Shown: positions 42,113 to 50,947 of the stretch, piece after piece
How the letters are laid out: each line of letters starts with the position of its first letter
How positions within the stretch are numbered: the first letter of the stretch is position 1
DNA from: Streptomyces sp. WZ-12
Lineage (GTDB): Bacteria; Actinomycetota; Actinomycetes; Streptomycetales; Streptomycetaceae
Length of the DNA stretch: 64,000 nt
NCBI RefSeq assembly: GCF_028898845.1
Contig: NZ_CP118574.1
Coordinates: 6,676,001-6,740,000 of the forward strand
Direction: 5' to 3'
The notes under the pieces: model-generated
The model's input: the letters and a program-made list of their open reading frames with translations, nothing else
Databases searched by the model: none
What the model was told of the DNA's origin: nothing
Program-made: the position numbers and the translations under genes

Positions 42113-43638
42113 CGCCCTGCCTCCTGCGTGGTGTTGAGGACCTGCACGCCTTCGAAGACCGCCGCCGGGCAGCCGTGGGAGACCGCCGCGATCTGGCCCG
42201 GCTGGGCCTTGCCGCAGTTGAAGGCGCCGCCCAGGACATAGGTCTGTGGGCCGCCGAGCGCGGTCAACGACCCCCAGAAGTCGGTGGTGGTGGCCTGATA
42301 GGCGACGTCGCGCAGTTGACCGGCCAGGCGCCCGTTGCGGATCAGGAACGCCCGCTGCTGGGTGAACTGGAAGTTGTAGCGCTGCATGTCGATGGACCAC
42401 GAGCGGTCGCCTACGAGGTAGATGCCGCGCTCCACCCCGGAGATCAACCCCTCCGTCGACGGGCCGTCCAGCGCAGGACGGAGCGAGACGTTGGCCATCC
42501 GCTGGACCGGCACATGGCCGGGGGAGTCCGCGAACGCACAGCCGTTGGAGCGCGCGAGCCCGGCCAACTTCGCCGTCCTGCGGTCGAGTTGGTAGCCGGT
42601 CAGGATCCCGTCCGTGACCAGGTCCCAGGACTGGGCGGCCACCCCCTCGTCGTCGTAGCCGACGGTGGCCAGGCCGTGCTCCGTGATCCGGTCGCCGGCC
42701 ACGTTCATCAGCGGCGAGCCGTAGACCAGCGAGCCGAGCCGGTCGAAGGTGGCGAACGAGGTGCCGGCGTAGGCCGCCTCGTAGCCCAGCGCGCGGTCCA
42801 GTTCGGTGGCGTGCCCGACCGACTCGTGGATCGTCAACCAGAGGTTGGACGGGTCGATGACCAGGTCGTAGGCGCCGGGCTCGACGCTCGGCGCGCGCAG
42901 CTTGCCGGCCAAGTGCTCCGGGAGCGCGGCGAGTTCGCCGTCCCAGTCGTGGCCTTCGGTCAGGTACTCCCAGCCCCGGCCGACCGGTGGCGCGAGGGTC
43001 CGCATCGACTCGAAGTCGCCGGTGGCCGGGTCCACCGCGACCGCGGTCAGCTCCGGGTGGAGCCGGATCCGCTGCTGGGTGGTGCTGGTGCCGGCGGTGT
43101 CGGCGTAGAACTTGTTCTCCTGGGCGGCCAGGAGGTGCGCGTCGACGTGCGCCACCCCGGGGGCGGCCAGCAATCGGGCGCTCCACTCGGCCAGCAGCCC
43201 GGTCTTCTCGGCATCCGGGACGTCGAAGGGGCTGACCTCGTACGAGGACACCCAGGTGCGGTCCCGGTAGACGGGCTCGTCGGCCAGCTCCACCCGCTCC
43301 CCGGCGCCCGCGGCCCGCGCCACCTTGGCGGACAGCCGCGCCATCGCCACCGCCTGGCCGGCGACCCGGGCCGCGGCGTCCATGGTCAGGTCCACGCCGG
43401 AGGCGAAGCCCCAGGCGCCGTTGTGCACCACCCGCACCGCGTAGCCGAGGTCGGTGGTGTCGGCGGTGGCCGACGTTCGGGCGTCGCGCAACTGCCACAG
43501 CGCGCTGCGGACCCGTTCCAGGCGAAAGTCGGCGTGCTCCGCGCCGAGCGCGCGGGCCCGCGCCAGGGCGGCATCGGCCAGCGCGTGCAACGGCAGCGCG
43601 CGGAAGGTCTCATCGAGTTCATGGGGTGCGGCGGGCAC
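42109..43638 (-). CDS. tldD: TldD metalloprotease subunit
   Basis: 509 residues from a GTG at 43638, chosen because GGGAGG lies five bases upstream and the frame continues upstream only over FabG. The zinc motif HESVGH is at 271-276 followed by ATELDR. Other family parts: HNGAWGFASG near 72, LVYGSPLMNVAGDRITEHGLATVGYDDEGVAAQ and the long C-terminal IRNGRLAGQLRDVAYQ. TldD supplies the active site of the TldD/TldE complex. The two overlapping genes should be made in equal amounts. Confidence 0.93.
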   Translation of the reverse strand: MPAAPHELDETFRALPLHALADAALARARALGAEHADFRLERVRSALWQLRDARTSATADTTDLGYAVRVVHNGAWGFASGVDLTMDAAARVAGQAVAMARLSAKVARAAGAGERVELADEPVYRDRTWVSSYEVSPFDVPDAEKTGLLAEWSARLLAAPGVAHVDAHLLAAQENKFYADTAGTSTTQQRIRLHPELTAVAVDPATGDFESMRTLAPPVGRGWEYLTEGHDWDGELAALPEHLAGKLRAPSVEPGAYDLVIDPSNLWLTIHESVGHATELDRALGYEAAYAGTSFATFDRLGSLVYGSPLMNVAGDRITEHGLATVGYDDEGVAAQSWDLVTDGILTGYQLDRRTAKLAGLARSNGCAFADSPGHVPVQRMANVSLRPALDGPSTEGLISGVERGIYLVGDRSWSIDMQRYNFQFTQQRAFLIRNGRLAGQLRDVAYQATTTDFWGSLTALGGPQTYVLGGAFNCGKAQPGQIAAVSHGCPAAVFEGVQVLNTTQEAGR

Positions 43639-43800
43639 GGCATCCTCCCGTAGTTCGGCGGGAGCATCATCCCCTGCTTCTGTGGAGACCCGACAGTGAC
43701 CGGGGCGCGCCCCTGTCCGGGCTCGATTCTCCGGAAGGGGCCCCTGACCGATAGTTTCGTACCGAACGCAAGACGAACGGGACACGGAAAGGGTGATCTC

Positions 43801-44505
43801 TTGAGCCGCTCGGTTCTGGTCACCGGAGGCAATCGCGGCATCGGCTTGGCCATCGCCCGCGCCTTCGCCGAGGCAGGCGACAAGGTCGCCATCACCTACC
43901 GCTCGGGCGAGCCCCCGGCGGGTTTTTTGGCCGTGAAGTGCGACATCACGGACGCCGAGCAGGTCGAGCAGGCGTACAAGGAGATCGAGGAGAAGCAGGG
44001 TCCGGTCGAGGTGCTGGTGGCCAACGCCGGCATCACCCGCGACCAGTTGCTGATGCGGATGTCCGAGGAGGACTTCAGCGCCGTCCTCGACACCAACCTG
44101 ACCGGCACGTTCCGGGTGGTCAAGCGCGCCAACCGCGCGATGCTGCGGGCCCGCAAGGGGCGGATCGTCCTGATCTCGTCGGTGGTCGGCCTGATGGGCG
44201 CGGCGGGGCAGGCCAACTACGCCGCCTCCAAGGCCGCGCTGGTCGGCTTCTCCCGTTCGCTCGCGCGTGAGCTGGGCAGCCGCAACATCACGGTCAACGT
44301 CGTCGCGCCCGGTTTCGTCGACACCGACATGACCCGGGTGCTCAGCGACGAGCAGCGGGAGAGCATCGTGAAGCAGGTGCCGCTGGCGCGTTACGCGCAG
44401 CCCGAGGAGGTCGCCGCCTCCGTCCGCTTCCTGGCCTCCGACGAGGCCGCGTACATCACCGGAGCCGTCATTCCCGTCGACGGCGGATTGGGCATGGGGC
44501 ACTGA
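43801..44505 (+). CDS. fabG: 3-oxoacyl-ACP reductase FabG
   Basis: 234 residues from a TTG at 43801 (LSRSVLVTGGNRGIG), with AAAGGGTG about seven bases upstream. TGGNRGIG at 8-15 binds NADPH, NAGITRDQLLMRM follows, then Ser in ISSVVG and NYAASKAAL with the catalytic Tyr and Lys. The end VDGGLGMGH is typical. It reduces 3-oxoacyl-ACP in fatty acid elongation. fabI begins six bases later, an operon arrangement shared with mycobacteria. The TTG start may limit expression. Confidence 0.94.
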   Translation: MSRSVLVTGGNRGIGLAIARAFAEAGDKVAITYRSGEPPAGFLAVKCDITDAEQVEQAYKEIEEKQGPVEVLVANAGITRDQLLMRMSEEDFSAVLDTNLTGTFRVVKRANRAMLRARKGRIVLISSVVGLMGAAGQANYAASKAALVGFSRSLARELGSRNITVNVVAPGFVDTDMTRVLSDEQRESIVKQVPLARYAQPEEVAASVRFLASDEAAYITGAVIPVDGGLGMGH

Positions 44506-44510
44506 GCACG

Positions 44511-45290
44511 ATGACGAACACCAGCGGAATCCTTGCCGGCAAGCGCATCCTGATCACGGGCGTGCTGATGGAGTCCTCGATCGCCTTCCACGCGGCCAAG
44601 GTCGCGCAGGAGCAGGGCGCCGAGGTCATCCTGACCGCCTTCCCGCGGCCGACGCTCACCGAGCGCATCGCCAAGAAGCTGCCGAAGCCGGCCAAGGTCG
44701 TCGAGCTCGACGTGACCAACCAGGAGCACCTGGACCGCCTGGAGGGCGTGGTCCGCGAGGAGCTCGGTGGCCTGGACGGCATCGTCCACTCCATCGGCTT
44801 CGCCCCGCAGGACGCGCTCGGCGGCAACTTCCTCAACACGCCCTTCGAGTCGGTCGCCACGGCCATGCACGTCTCGGCGTTCTCCCTGAAGTCGCTGACC
44901 ATGGCCTGCCTGCCGCTGATGCCGGACGAGGGCGGCTCGGTGGTCGGCCTGACCTTCGACGCCCAGTTCGCCTGGCCGCAGTACGACTGGATGGGCCCGG
45001 CCAAGGCCGCCCTGGAGGCCACCAACCGCTACATGGCGCGGGACCTCGGCAAGCGGAACATCCGCTGCAACCTCATCTCGGCCGGCCCGATCGGCTCGAT
45101 GGCCGCCAAGTCCATCCCGGGCTTCTCGGACCTGGCCGACGTGTGGAACACCCGCTCCCCGCTGGAGTGGGACATGGCCGACCCGGAGCCCGCGGGCCGC
45201 GGCATCGTCGCCCTGCTGTCGGACTTCTTCCCGAAGACCACCGGCGAGATCATCCACGTCGACGGCGGCGTGCACATGATGGGCGCCTGA
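44511..45290 (+). CDS. fabI: Enoyl-ACP reductase FabI (InhA type)
   Basis: 259 residues. ITGVLMESSIAFHAAKVAQEQGAEV in outline is the Rossmann start of InhA-like reductases; the active site is YDWMGPAK with Tyr and Lys seven residues apart, and the C-terminal VDGGVHMMGA is conserved. It reduces the trans-2-enoyl-ACP double bond with NADH at the last step of each elongation round. The InhA-like sequence means it is the expected target of isoniazid-like or triclosan-like inhibitors, though this is family knowledge rather than something seen here. Confidence 0.94.
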   Translation: MTNTSGILAGKRILITGVLMESSIAFHAAKVAQEQGAEVILTAFPRPTLTERIAKKLPKPAKVVELDVTNQEHLDRLEGVVREELGGLDGIVHSIGFAPQDALGGNFLNTPFESVATAMHVSAFSLKSLTMACLPLMPDEGGSVVGLTFDAQFAWPQYDWMGPAKAALEATNRYMARDLGKRNIRCNLISAGPIGSMAAKSIPGFSDLADVWNTRSPLEWDMADPEPAGRGIVALLSDFFPKTTGEIIHVDGGVHMMGA

Positions 45291-45319
45291 CGCCCGCCGC
45301 GACACCCGTCGCACTTCCC

Positions 45320-45356
45320 CAACTGCCCGTCCCGGTACGCCCGGGGCGGGCAGTTG
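45320..45356 (+). terminator. Terminator of fabG-fabI
   Basis: CAACTGCCCG (45320-45329) pairs with CGGGCAGTTG (45347-45356), with further GC pairing inside. It lies 30 bases after fabI. The rest of the 317-base gap up to 45607 is GC-rich with repeated GCGTTGCGG and no gene that I can support. Confidence 0.7.
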
Positions 45357-45607
45357 CGCGTTGCGGTGGTGCGTTCCGGCCATCTGTTGCGGCTGCGCGT
45401 TGCGGCTCTGCGTGGTGGCTCGGCACCGCGGTGGCGTGGTTCCGGGCGGGTGCCGGTCTGCGTTTCCCGGGCGGGCGTGCCCGCCTGCTCCGCCCGGCCG
45501 GGAGCACCCGCCCGCGTTGCCGGCCGAGAACGCACGTCGCTCCGCCGCACCGGGAACATCCGCTCACCCGCGGCCCGTTGTGGCCCCGCAGGGGGCGTTC
45601 ATGTCCC

Positions 45608-46309
45608 CTACGGGACGTGTTCGACCGCCCCTACGGGCCCCGCCCCGGGTCGGCACCCGTAGGAGTGGGCGCCCGCCTCGGCCGCGGCCCGCTCGCCGTC
45701 GCCCGCGCGGATCGCCGCCACCAGTCGCGCGTGGTCCATCCGCGCCTCGGGGCGCAGCTCCTCGCCGACGTCGGCGCGCAGGAACTCCCGCAGCACACCG
45801 CCGAGATCGGCGTAGATCTCGGCCAGCACGTCGTTGTGGGAGGCCGCCACCACCGCCATGTGCAGCGTCGCGTCGGCCTCCACGAACGCCGCGGCGGCGC
45901 CCGACTCCCAGGCCCGCTCGCGGCGTTCCAGCAGCGCGTCGAGCTGGCGCAGGTCCTGCTCGGTGCGGCGGTGCGCGGCGAGCCGGGCGGCCTCGGTCTC
46001 CAGGGCGGAGCGCAGTTCGGCGACGTGCCGGGGGTCGGCGTCGGCGAACCTGCGGTGCATCACCCCGGCCAGCTCACTGGTCGCGACGACGTAGGTGCCC
46101 GAACCCTGCCGGATGTCGAGCAGGCCGTTGTGCGCCAGTGCCCGGACGGCCTCGCGGACGGTGTTGCGGGCCACCCCGAGCTGCTCGACCAGTTCCGGCT
46201 CGGTCGGGATGCGGGACCCCACGGGCCAGTCGCCGGACGTGATCTGGGCGCGCAGTTGCGCGATCACCTGGTCCGCCAGCGCGGACCGGCGGGGCGAGGT
46301 CAGGGGCAT
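45608..46309 (-). CDS. FadR-type GntR family transcriptional regulator
   Basis: 233 residues. The winged helix is at 8-75: LADQVIAQLRAQITSGDWPVGSRIPTEPELVEQLGVARNTVREAVRALAHNGLLDIRQGSGTYV, a classical GntR domain. The all-helical FCD effector domain follows with metal-binding candidates Asp (DADATLH, here EADATLHMAVVAASHNDVL) and His residues near 165 and 210. The gene is divergent from the CynX-type MFS gene, so it probably controls that transporter and itself; the ligand is likely the transported compound. Start ATG at 46309 has GAGG some distance upstream only. Confidence 0.9.
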   Translation of the reverse strand: MPLTSPRRSALADQVIAQLRAQITSGDWPVGSRIPTEPELVEQLGVARNTVREAVRALAHNGLLDIRQGSGTYVVATSELAGVMHRRFADADPRHVAELRSALETEAARLAAHRRTEQDLRQLDALLERRERAWESGAAAAFVEADATLHMAVVAASHNDVLAEIYADLGGVLREFLRADVGEELRPEARMDHARLVAAIRAGDGERAAAEAGAHSYGCRPGAGPVGAVEHVP

Positions 46310-46416
46310 GGCTGGGCTCCGGGGGGCTGGGGCCGGTCGGCCGGGCGGACGGCGGCGGCGCGGACACGGGCCGGCCGGCGGGGTCCGCGGCGCCGTGGAG
46401 GTGAGCCGAGGCTACC

Positions 46417-46464
46417 GACAATGACTGGACAACTATTCATCCCATGATTCTATGATGGCCGCTA
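46417..46464 (+). promoter_or_regulatory. Probable leaderless promoter and GACAA repeats
   Basis: TGGACA (46426-46431) and TATGAT (46451-46456), spaced by 19 bases, resemble -35 and -10 boxes. The A of the ATG at 46464 lies seven bases after the -10, where a transcript would begin, and no Shine-Dalgarno sequence is present. GACAA is repeated at 46417 and 46428, one helical turn apart and overlapping the -35, a possible operator for the divergent GntR protein. Confidence 0.5.
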
Positions 46465-47780
46465 TGTCAGACGACGACCTCGCGATCCTCGGCCCGGCCG
46501 CCGGACCCACGACCTCCCCCGCCCCGTCCGGGGCAGGGCCCACCACGGGCGCCGCCCCCGAGCCCGTGCCGGAGCCGGGGCCGGCCGCCCGTTGGCTGCC
46601 GCGGATCGTGGTCGCCGGACTGGTGCTCGCCGCGCTCAACCTCCGCCCGGCCATCACCAGCCTCGGTGCGCTGCTGAAGGAGGTCCGCGAGGGGCTCGGC
46701 ATGAGCGGTACGGTCGCCGGCCTGCTGACGTCCGTACCGGCGCTGTGCTTCGCCGTCTTCGGCTTCGCCGCGCCCCGGTTGGCCCGGCGGTGGGGGCCGG
46801 GCGCGGTGGTCTGCGCCGGCATGGTCGCGATCACGGTGGGCGTCGTGGCGCGCCCGTATGCCGGCGGTACGCCCGGGTTCCTGGCCGGCAGCGCGCTGGC
46901 CCTGGCCGGCATCGCGGTCAGCAACGTCCTGCTGCCGGTGATCATCAAGACCTGGTTCCCCGACCGGGTCGGCCCGATGACCGGGGTCTACTCCATGGCA
47001 CTGGCCCTGGGGACCTCGCTCGCCGCTGCGCTCACCGTCCCCATGACGGCCGCGCTGGGCGGTAGTTGGCGCTCCGGCCTGACGGTGTGGGCGCTGCTCG
47101 CCGTGCTCGCGGTGCTGCCGTGGCTGGTGGTGCTCCGGTGGCGTCCGGCCGCCGCCGCGCCCACACCGGGAAGCGGCGCGCCGGCGGCTGCGGAAACCCC
47201 CATACGCATCACCGCGTCGCCGACCGCCTGGGCGCTGGCCGTCTTCTTCGGCCTCCAGGCGACGGCCGCCTACATCACCATGGGGTGGATGCCGCAGATC
47301 TTCCGCGACGCCGGGGTCTCGGCGGGCACCGCGGGGGTGTTGCTGGCCGTCACCATGGCGGTCGGCGTCCCGCTCTCCTTCGTCCTGCCGCGGCTGGCGT
47401 CCCGGATGCGGCACCAGGGGCCGCTGGTGGTCGTCCTCGGCGTCTGCGGACTGGCCGGGTACACGGGGCTGTGGCTGGCGCCGGCCGCCGGTGCCTGGGG
47501 CTGGGCCCTGCTGATGGGCATCTCCAACTGCGCCTTCCCGCTGGCCCTGACGATGATCGGGATGCGCTCCGCCAGCCCGGCCGGGGTGGTCAAGCTGTCC
47601 GCCTTCGCGCAGAGCGTGGGGTATCTGATCTCCATCCCCGGGCCGTTGCTGGTCGGCACGCTCTACCAGCACAGCGGTGGTTGGGGGTTGCCGATCGCGC
47701 TGATGATCGGGCTGATGGTGCCGCAGATCGCGGTGGGCGTGCTGGCGGGCCGCAACCGCCGCATCGAGGACGAGCGCTGA
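46464..47780 (+). CDS. MFS transporter, CynX/NimT family
   Basis: 438 residues from the ATG at 46464 (MSDDDLAILGPA); ATGs at 46452 and 46455 are in frame but fall in the presumed -10 box. About 12 membrane helices, with the cyanate/nitroimidazole subfamily hallmarks VLAALNLRPAITSLGALLKEV near 55-75, ISNVLLPVIIKTWFPDRVGPMTGVYSMALALG and WMPQIFRDAGVSAGTAGVLLAV. Substrates of the family include cyanate and 2-nitroimidazole; this one is not specified. The first 45 residues are Pro/Ala-rich and cytoplasmic. The divergent GntR gene should be its regulator. Confidence 0.9.
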   Translation: MSDDDLAILGPAAGPTTSPAPSGAGPTTGAAPEPVPEPGPAARWLPRIVVAGLVLAALNLRPAITSLGALLKEVREGLGMSGTVAGLLTSVPALCFAVFGFAAPRLARRWGPGAVVCAGMVAITVGVVARPYAGGTPGFLAGSALALAGIAVSNVLLPVIIKTWFPDRVGPMTGVYSMALALGTSLAAALTVPMTAALGGSWRSGLTVWALLAVLAVLPWLVVLRWRPAAAAPTPGSGAPAAAETPIRITASPTAWALAVFFGLQATAAYITMGWMPQIFRDAGVSAGTAGVLLAVTMAVGVPLSFVLPRLASRMRHQGPLVVVLGVCGLAGYTGLWLAPAAGAWGWALLMGISNCAFPLALTMIGMRSASPAGVVKLSAFAQSVGYLISIPGPLLVGTLYQHSGGWGLPIALMIGLMVPQIAVGVLAGRNRRIEDER

Positions 47781-47904
47781 GGACCGCTGACGGGGGCGGG
47801 CGGATGGCCATCGGCCGCCGCCCGCGGCGTCGTTCCGGCGCCCCGCGCACCCCGACGCGAGCCCTGGGCGGAGCGGTGCCGGGGGCGGGTGCGACACTGG
47901 GCGC

Positions 47905-48021
47905 ATGCCAGTCCTCGAACCGAATCCGCAGGGCAGCCAGAAGAAGCTGCTGCAAGTCCTGGGCCTGATGCTCGGGGTGACCGCCGTCGTCGCCATCATC
48001 GCCAGCATCGCCGCGCGATGA
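47905..48021 (+). CDS. Tiny SGM_5486-type transporter-associated membrane protein
   Basis: 38 residues: a short polar start (MPVLEPNPQGSQKK) and one membrane helix (LLQVLGLMLGVTAVVAIIASIAA). The family SGM_5486 transporter-associated protein has this size and sequence and sits next to MFS genes in streptomycetes. The gene begins 124 bases after the CynX-type transporter. Its role as a partner of the transporter is inferred from that context only. Confidence 0.8.
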   Translation: MPVLEPNPQGSQKKLLQVLGLMLGVTAVVAIIASIAAR

Positions 48022-48214
48022 GGGGTGACCCGGTCCCCGGGGTGGGGTTGTCCCCCCATCCCCTAGGGGGCCGGTGTCAGGGGTGAATGGGTGGCTTCCC
48101 GGATAGGAACGGCCGCCGGGAGTCCGTAGCGTCACCGTCACACCGCGGAACGGCGGTGGGTGCCCCGCGGCCCCGCGGGCGCACGAGCCCTTGAGTGACC
48201 TTCCGGAGCCTGCC

Positions 48215-48433
48215 ATGTCCACCGCGTTCAGCCGTCCGTCCGCAGCGCAGGGCACCCGCCTGCGGAAGGCGCTGCCGTGGTGGGGAGTGGCGCTGCCGGT
48301 GCTCTCGTTCATAGCCCTGCTGCTGCTCGTCGCCAATCCCGGTGCGGCGAGCGCGGCCGGCGCGGAGCGGGCCTCGCAGACCCTCGGGCCGCTGCTGGAA
48401 TTCGTCGCCAGGGTGCTGCGGCTCGGGGGGTGA
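48215..48433 (+). CDS. Small single-span membrane protein
   Basis: 72 residues from an ATG with CGGAG six bases upstream. A basic N-terminus (RLRKALPWWG) precedes one hydrophobic helix (VALPVLSFIALLLLVANPGAASA), then an amphipathic end (QTLGPLLEFVARVLRLGG). The hydrophobic segment could also be a signal sequence with an Ala-x-Ala site. I do not recognise it. It lies between the SGM_5486-type gene and the phosphatase gene on the same strand. Confidence 0.6.
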   Translation: MSTAFSRPSAAQGTRLRKALPWWGVALPVLSFIALLLLVANPGAASAAGAERASQTLGPLLEFVARVLRLGG

Positions 48434-48544
48434 GCGGGGCTCCCTCCGGGGTGCCGACGACGACGCCCGGGGCACATCACCCGCCCGAGCGGAGCGCCCC
48501 AACACCCCGCGCCGGGTGGCGGGTTTCATGCGAAGCTGGGACGC

Positions 48545-49063
48545 ATGAGCGTCGATACACCCCGCCGGATTGTCCTGCTCCGACACGCCAAGGCCGAATG
48601 GTCGAACGACAGTGACCACGAGCGTCCGCTCGCCGAACGCGGCCGCAAGGACGCCCCGGTCGCCGGCCGCTGGCTGGCCGGCGCCGGAGTCGCCCCCGCC
48701 CTGACTCTCTGCTCGACGGCCGCCCGCACCCGAGAGACCTGGAAGCTGGTCGTCTCCGAGCTTCCGCACCGCCCCAAGACCGTCTACGACGAGCGGCTGT
48801 ACGAGGCGTCCCTCGGCGAGCTCATCGCGATCCTGAACGAGACCTCCGACGAGGTGGACGACCTGCTGGTCGTCGGGCACAACCCCGGGGTGCACGCCCT
48901 CGCCGACGCGCTGGCCGGCGAGGCCGAGGGGGATCTGCTGGCCCGGATGAACCGCAGCGGCTTCCCGACGTCGGCGATGGCGGTACTGACCTTCAACGGC
49001 AGTTGGAAGGCGGTCGAGCACGGCATCGGCCGGCTGGTCGCGTTCTGGTCGCCGCACGCCTGA
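48545..49063 (+). CDS. SixA-type histidine phosphatase family protein
   Basis: 172 residues. The catalytic motif RHAKAEW near 14-20 contains the phospho-acceptor His, followed by DHERPLAERGRKDAPVAGRWL, CSTAARTRETW and VVGHNPGVHALAD with the second His. This short branch of the histidine phosphatase superfamily includes E. coli SixA, which removes phosphate from His of phosphorelay or PTS proteins. The substrate in Streptomyces is not known. It is convergent with serB. Confidence 0.88.
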   Translation: MSVDTPRRIVLLRHAKAEWSNDSDHERPLAERGRKDAPVAGRWLAGAGVAPALTLCSTAARTRETWKLVVSELPHRPKTVYDERLYEASLGELIAILNETSDEVDDLLVVGHNPGVHALADALAGEAEGDLLARMNRSGFPTSAMAVLTFNGSWKAVEHGIGRLVAFWSPHA

Positions 49064-49179
49064 GGCCGCCCCGCGCCCCCGGGACGACGTCCCGCCCGAC
49101 CCCCACCGCCCGGCGCGACGGCCCCGTTCCCGCACGACCAGCGGCCCACGGCGGCCCAGTTGAGCGTCGAGACGTAACG

Positions 49180-49210
49180 GCCCCGAAGCGCACGATGCGC
49201 CTCGGGGCCT
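49180..49210. terminator. Terminator between sixA-like gene and serB
   Basis: GGCCCCGA (49180-49187) pairs with TCGGGGCC (49203-49210), with AGCGCAC...GTGCGC-like partial pairing inside. It separates two convergent genes. Confidence 0.6.
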
Positions 49211-49244
49211 CTTCCGCGTCCGGGCCGGGTCCGGGCCCGATCCC

Positions 49245-50492
49245 TCACTCCGCGTGGGTGTTCGCCGCCTCCACCTCTTCGCGGGTGATCCCCAACAGAT
49301 AGAGCACGGTGTCCAGGAACGGCACGTTCACCGCGGTGTGCGCGGCCTCGCGGACCACCGGCTTGGCGTTGAAGGCGACGCCCAGCCCCGCCGTGTTGAG
49401 CATGTCCAGGTCGTTGGCGCCGTCGCCGATCGCGACGGTCTGCATCAGCGGCACCCCGGCCTCGTGCGCGAACCGCCGCAGCAGCCGCGCCTTGCCGGCC
49501 CGGTCCACGATGTCCCCGACGACCCGCCCGGTCAGCTTGCCGTCGACGATCTCCAGGGTGTTGGCGGCGGCGAAGTCCAGCCCCAGCTCCTCCTGGAGCG
49601 CGTCGGTGACCTGGGTGAAACCGCCCGAGACCACGCCGACTTGGTAGCCGAGCCGCTTCAGCGTGCGGACCAGGGTGCGCGCGCCCGGCGTCAGCCGCAC
49701 CTCCTTGCGGACGAGGTCCACCACGGACGCGTCCAGCCCGCCCAGCAGCTCGACCCGGGCGTGCAGCGACCGCTCGAAGTCCAGCTCCCCGCGCATCGCG
49801 GCGGCGGTCACCTCGGCGACCTCGGCCTCGCACCCGGCGTGCGCCGCGAAGAGCTCGATCACCTCGTCCTGGATGAGGGTGGAGTCGACGTCCATGACCA
49901 CCAGCCGCTGCGCCCGCCGCTGGAGCCCGGCCGCGACCACCGCGACGTCCACCCCCAACTGCGCCGCCTCCGGCGCCAGCACGCTGCGCAGCGCCTCGGT
50001 CTCCGCGCCCGAGACCGCGAACTCGACGGCCGTCACCGGGTACTTGGCGAGTCGGAAGATGCGGTCGATGTTGCCCCCGGTGGCCGTTATGGCGGAGGCG
50101 ATGGCGGCCGTCGACTCCGCGGTGAGCGGGTGGCCCAGCACGGTGACGTGGGAGCGGCCCAGGCCGCGCGGGCGGTTGTCGCCGCGGCCGGAGATGATCT
50201 CGGCCTGGAGGTTCAGGGACTCGGCCCAGCTGTGGACGGTGGCCCGGAGGTCGCCCTCGGAGGCGCCGCTGCCGCCCCGGTCGGGGGAGGGGGCGGTGAC
50301 CAGCACGCACAGGGTGATGCGCCCTCGGGTCACCACCTGTTCGATGTCCACGACGTCGACGGAGTAGGCGGCCAGGGTGTCGAAGAGGCCCGCGGTGATA
50401 CCGGGCCGGTCCTTCCCGAAGATCTTGACGAGGAGTGTCGGTACGTCTTCGCCTGGTCCGGCGGCGGCAGGCGGGGTCTGCGATGCGCTCAT
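49245..50492 (-). CDS. serB: Phosphoserine phosphatase SerB with N-terminal ACT domains
   Basis: 415 residues. Two ACT-like modules occupy about 18-100 (LLVKIFGKDRPGITAGLFDTLAAYSVDVVDIEQVV) and about 113-190 (HVTVLGHPLTAESTAAIASAITATGGNIDRIFRL). The HAD domain begins at MDVDSTLIQDE with Asp201 and Asp203, continues with the SGGFTQVTD loop and ends with AIGDGANDLDMLNTAGLGVAFNAKP. It is the final step of serine synthesis, and the ACT domains probably sense serine. This architecture matches the mycobacterial enzyme. Confidence 0.94.
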   Translation of the reverse strand: MSASQTPPAAAGPGEDVPTLLVKIFGKDRPGITAGLFDTLAAYSVDVVDIEQVVTRGRITLCVLVTAPSPDRGGSGASEGDLRATVHSWAESLNLQAEIISGRGDNRPRGLGRSHVTVLGHPLTAESTAAIASAITATGGNIDRIFRLAKYPVTAVEFAVSGAETEALRSVLAPEAAQLGVDVAVVAAGLQRRAQRLVVMDVDSTLIQDEVIELFAAHAGCEAEVAEVTAAAMRGELDFERSLHARVELLGGLDASVVDLVRKEVRLTPGARTLVRTLKRLGYQVGVVSGGFTQVTDALQEELGLDFAAANTLEIVDGKLTGRVVGDIVDRAGKARLLRRFAHEAGVPLMQTVAIGDGANDLDMLNTAGLGVAFNAKPVVREAAHTAVNVPFLDTVLYLLGITREEVEAANTHAE

Positions 50493-50947
50493 GGTGCCCT
50501 TACGGTATCCGGCGGCCGGCCGGGGCCGTACGGGTGTCCGGGGTTCGGACCCGCGGCGTCACAGGGTCACCGACCCGCCACCGAAGCGGTCGGGCGCCCG
50601 GTCCGCGGGGGCCGGGGCGATCGTTATGGACTCGTGTCCGCGCCCGCCCGGTTGCACCGGTCCGAGGGACCGCGCTGGCACTCCAACTCCCCTTTTGGTA
50701 TGGCGTTTTCGCGGCCAGGGGAGCCGTCCGGGGCCGCCCCGGTGCATCGAATGCCCCGAATTCCCGGCATTGTGGGCTCCAGCGGGCTATTCCGGCTCTC
50801 CGGGAGGGTTCGCCGGATGCCGGCAGAAGTGCTCCGCCCCCGCTCCCGTCCCGGTTTCCCGTCCGCCGGCCGAGCCTGAAATAGTTCCTCACGATGTTTC
50901 GCCATCCCTAGACTTCCCGCACAGGGCGTCACTCGGGGGACTATGTA
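50493..50947 (+). other. Intergenic region before the FHA-ABC gene
   Basis: This 455-base gap has no gene that I can support. The part 50690-50860 is less GC-rich than the surroundings and contains short inverted repeats such as AATGCC...GGCATT. A possible promoter for the FHA-ABC gene is TTCCTC (50885-50890) with TAGACT (50909-50914), 18 bases apart, about 34 bases before the start codon. The serB promoter should lie near 50500-50600 on the other strand. Confidence 0.4.

Noticed and set aside
45360..45607. Small ORFs between fabI and the GntR gene
   Set aside because: They have no codon-position bias different from random GC-rich sequence and no ribosome site.
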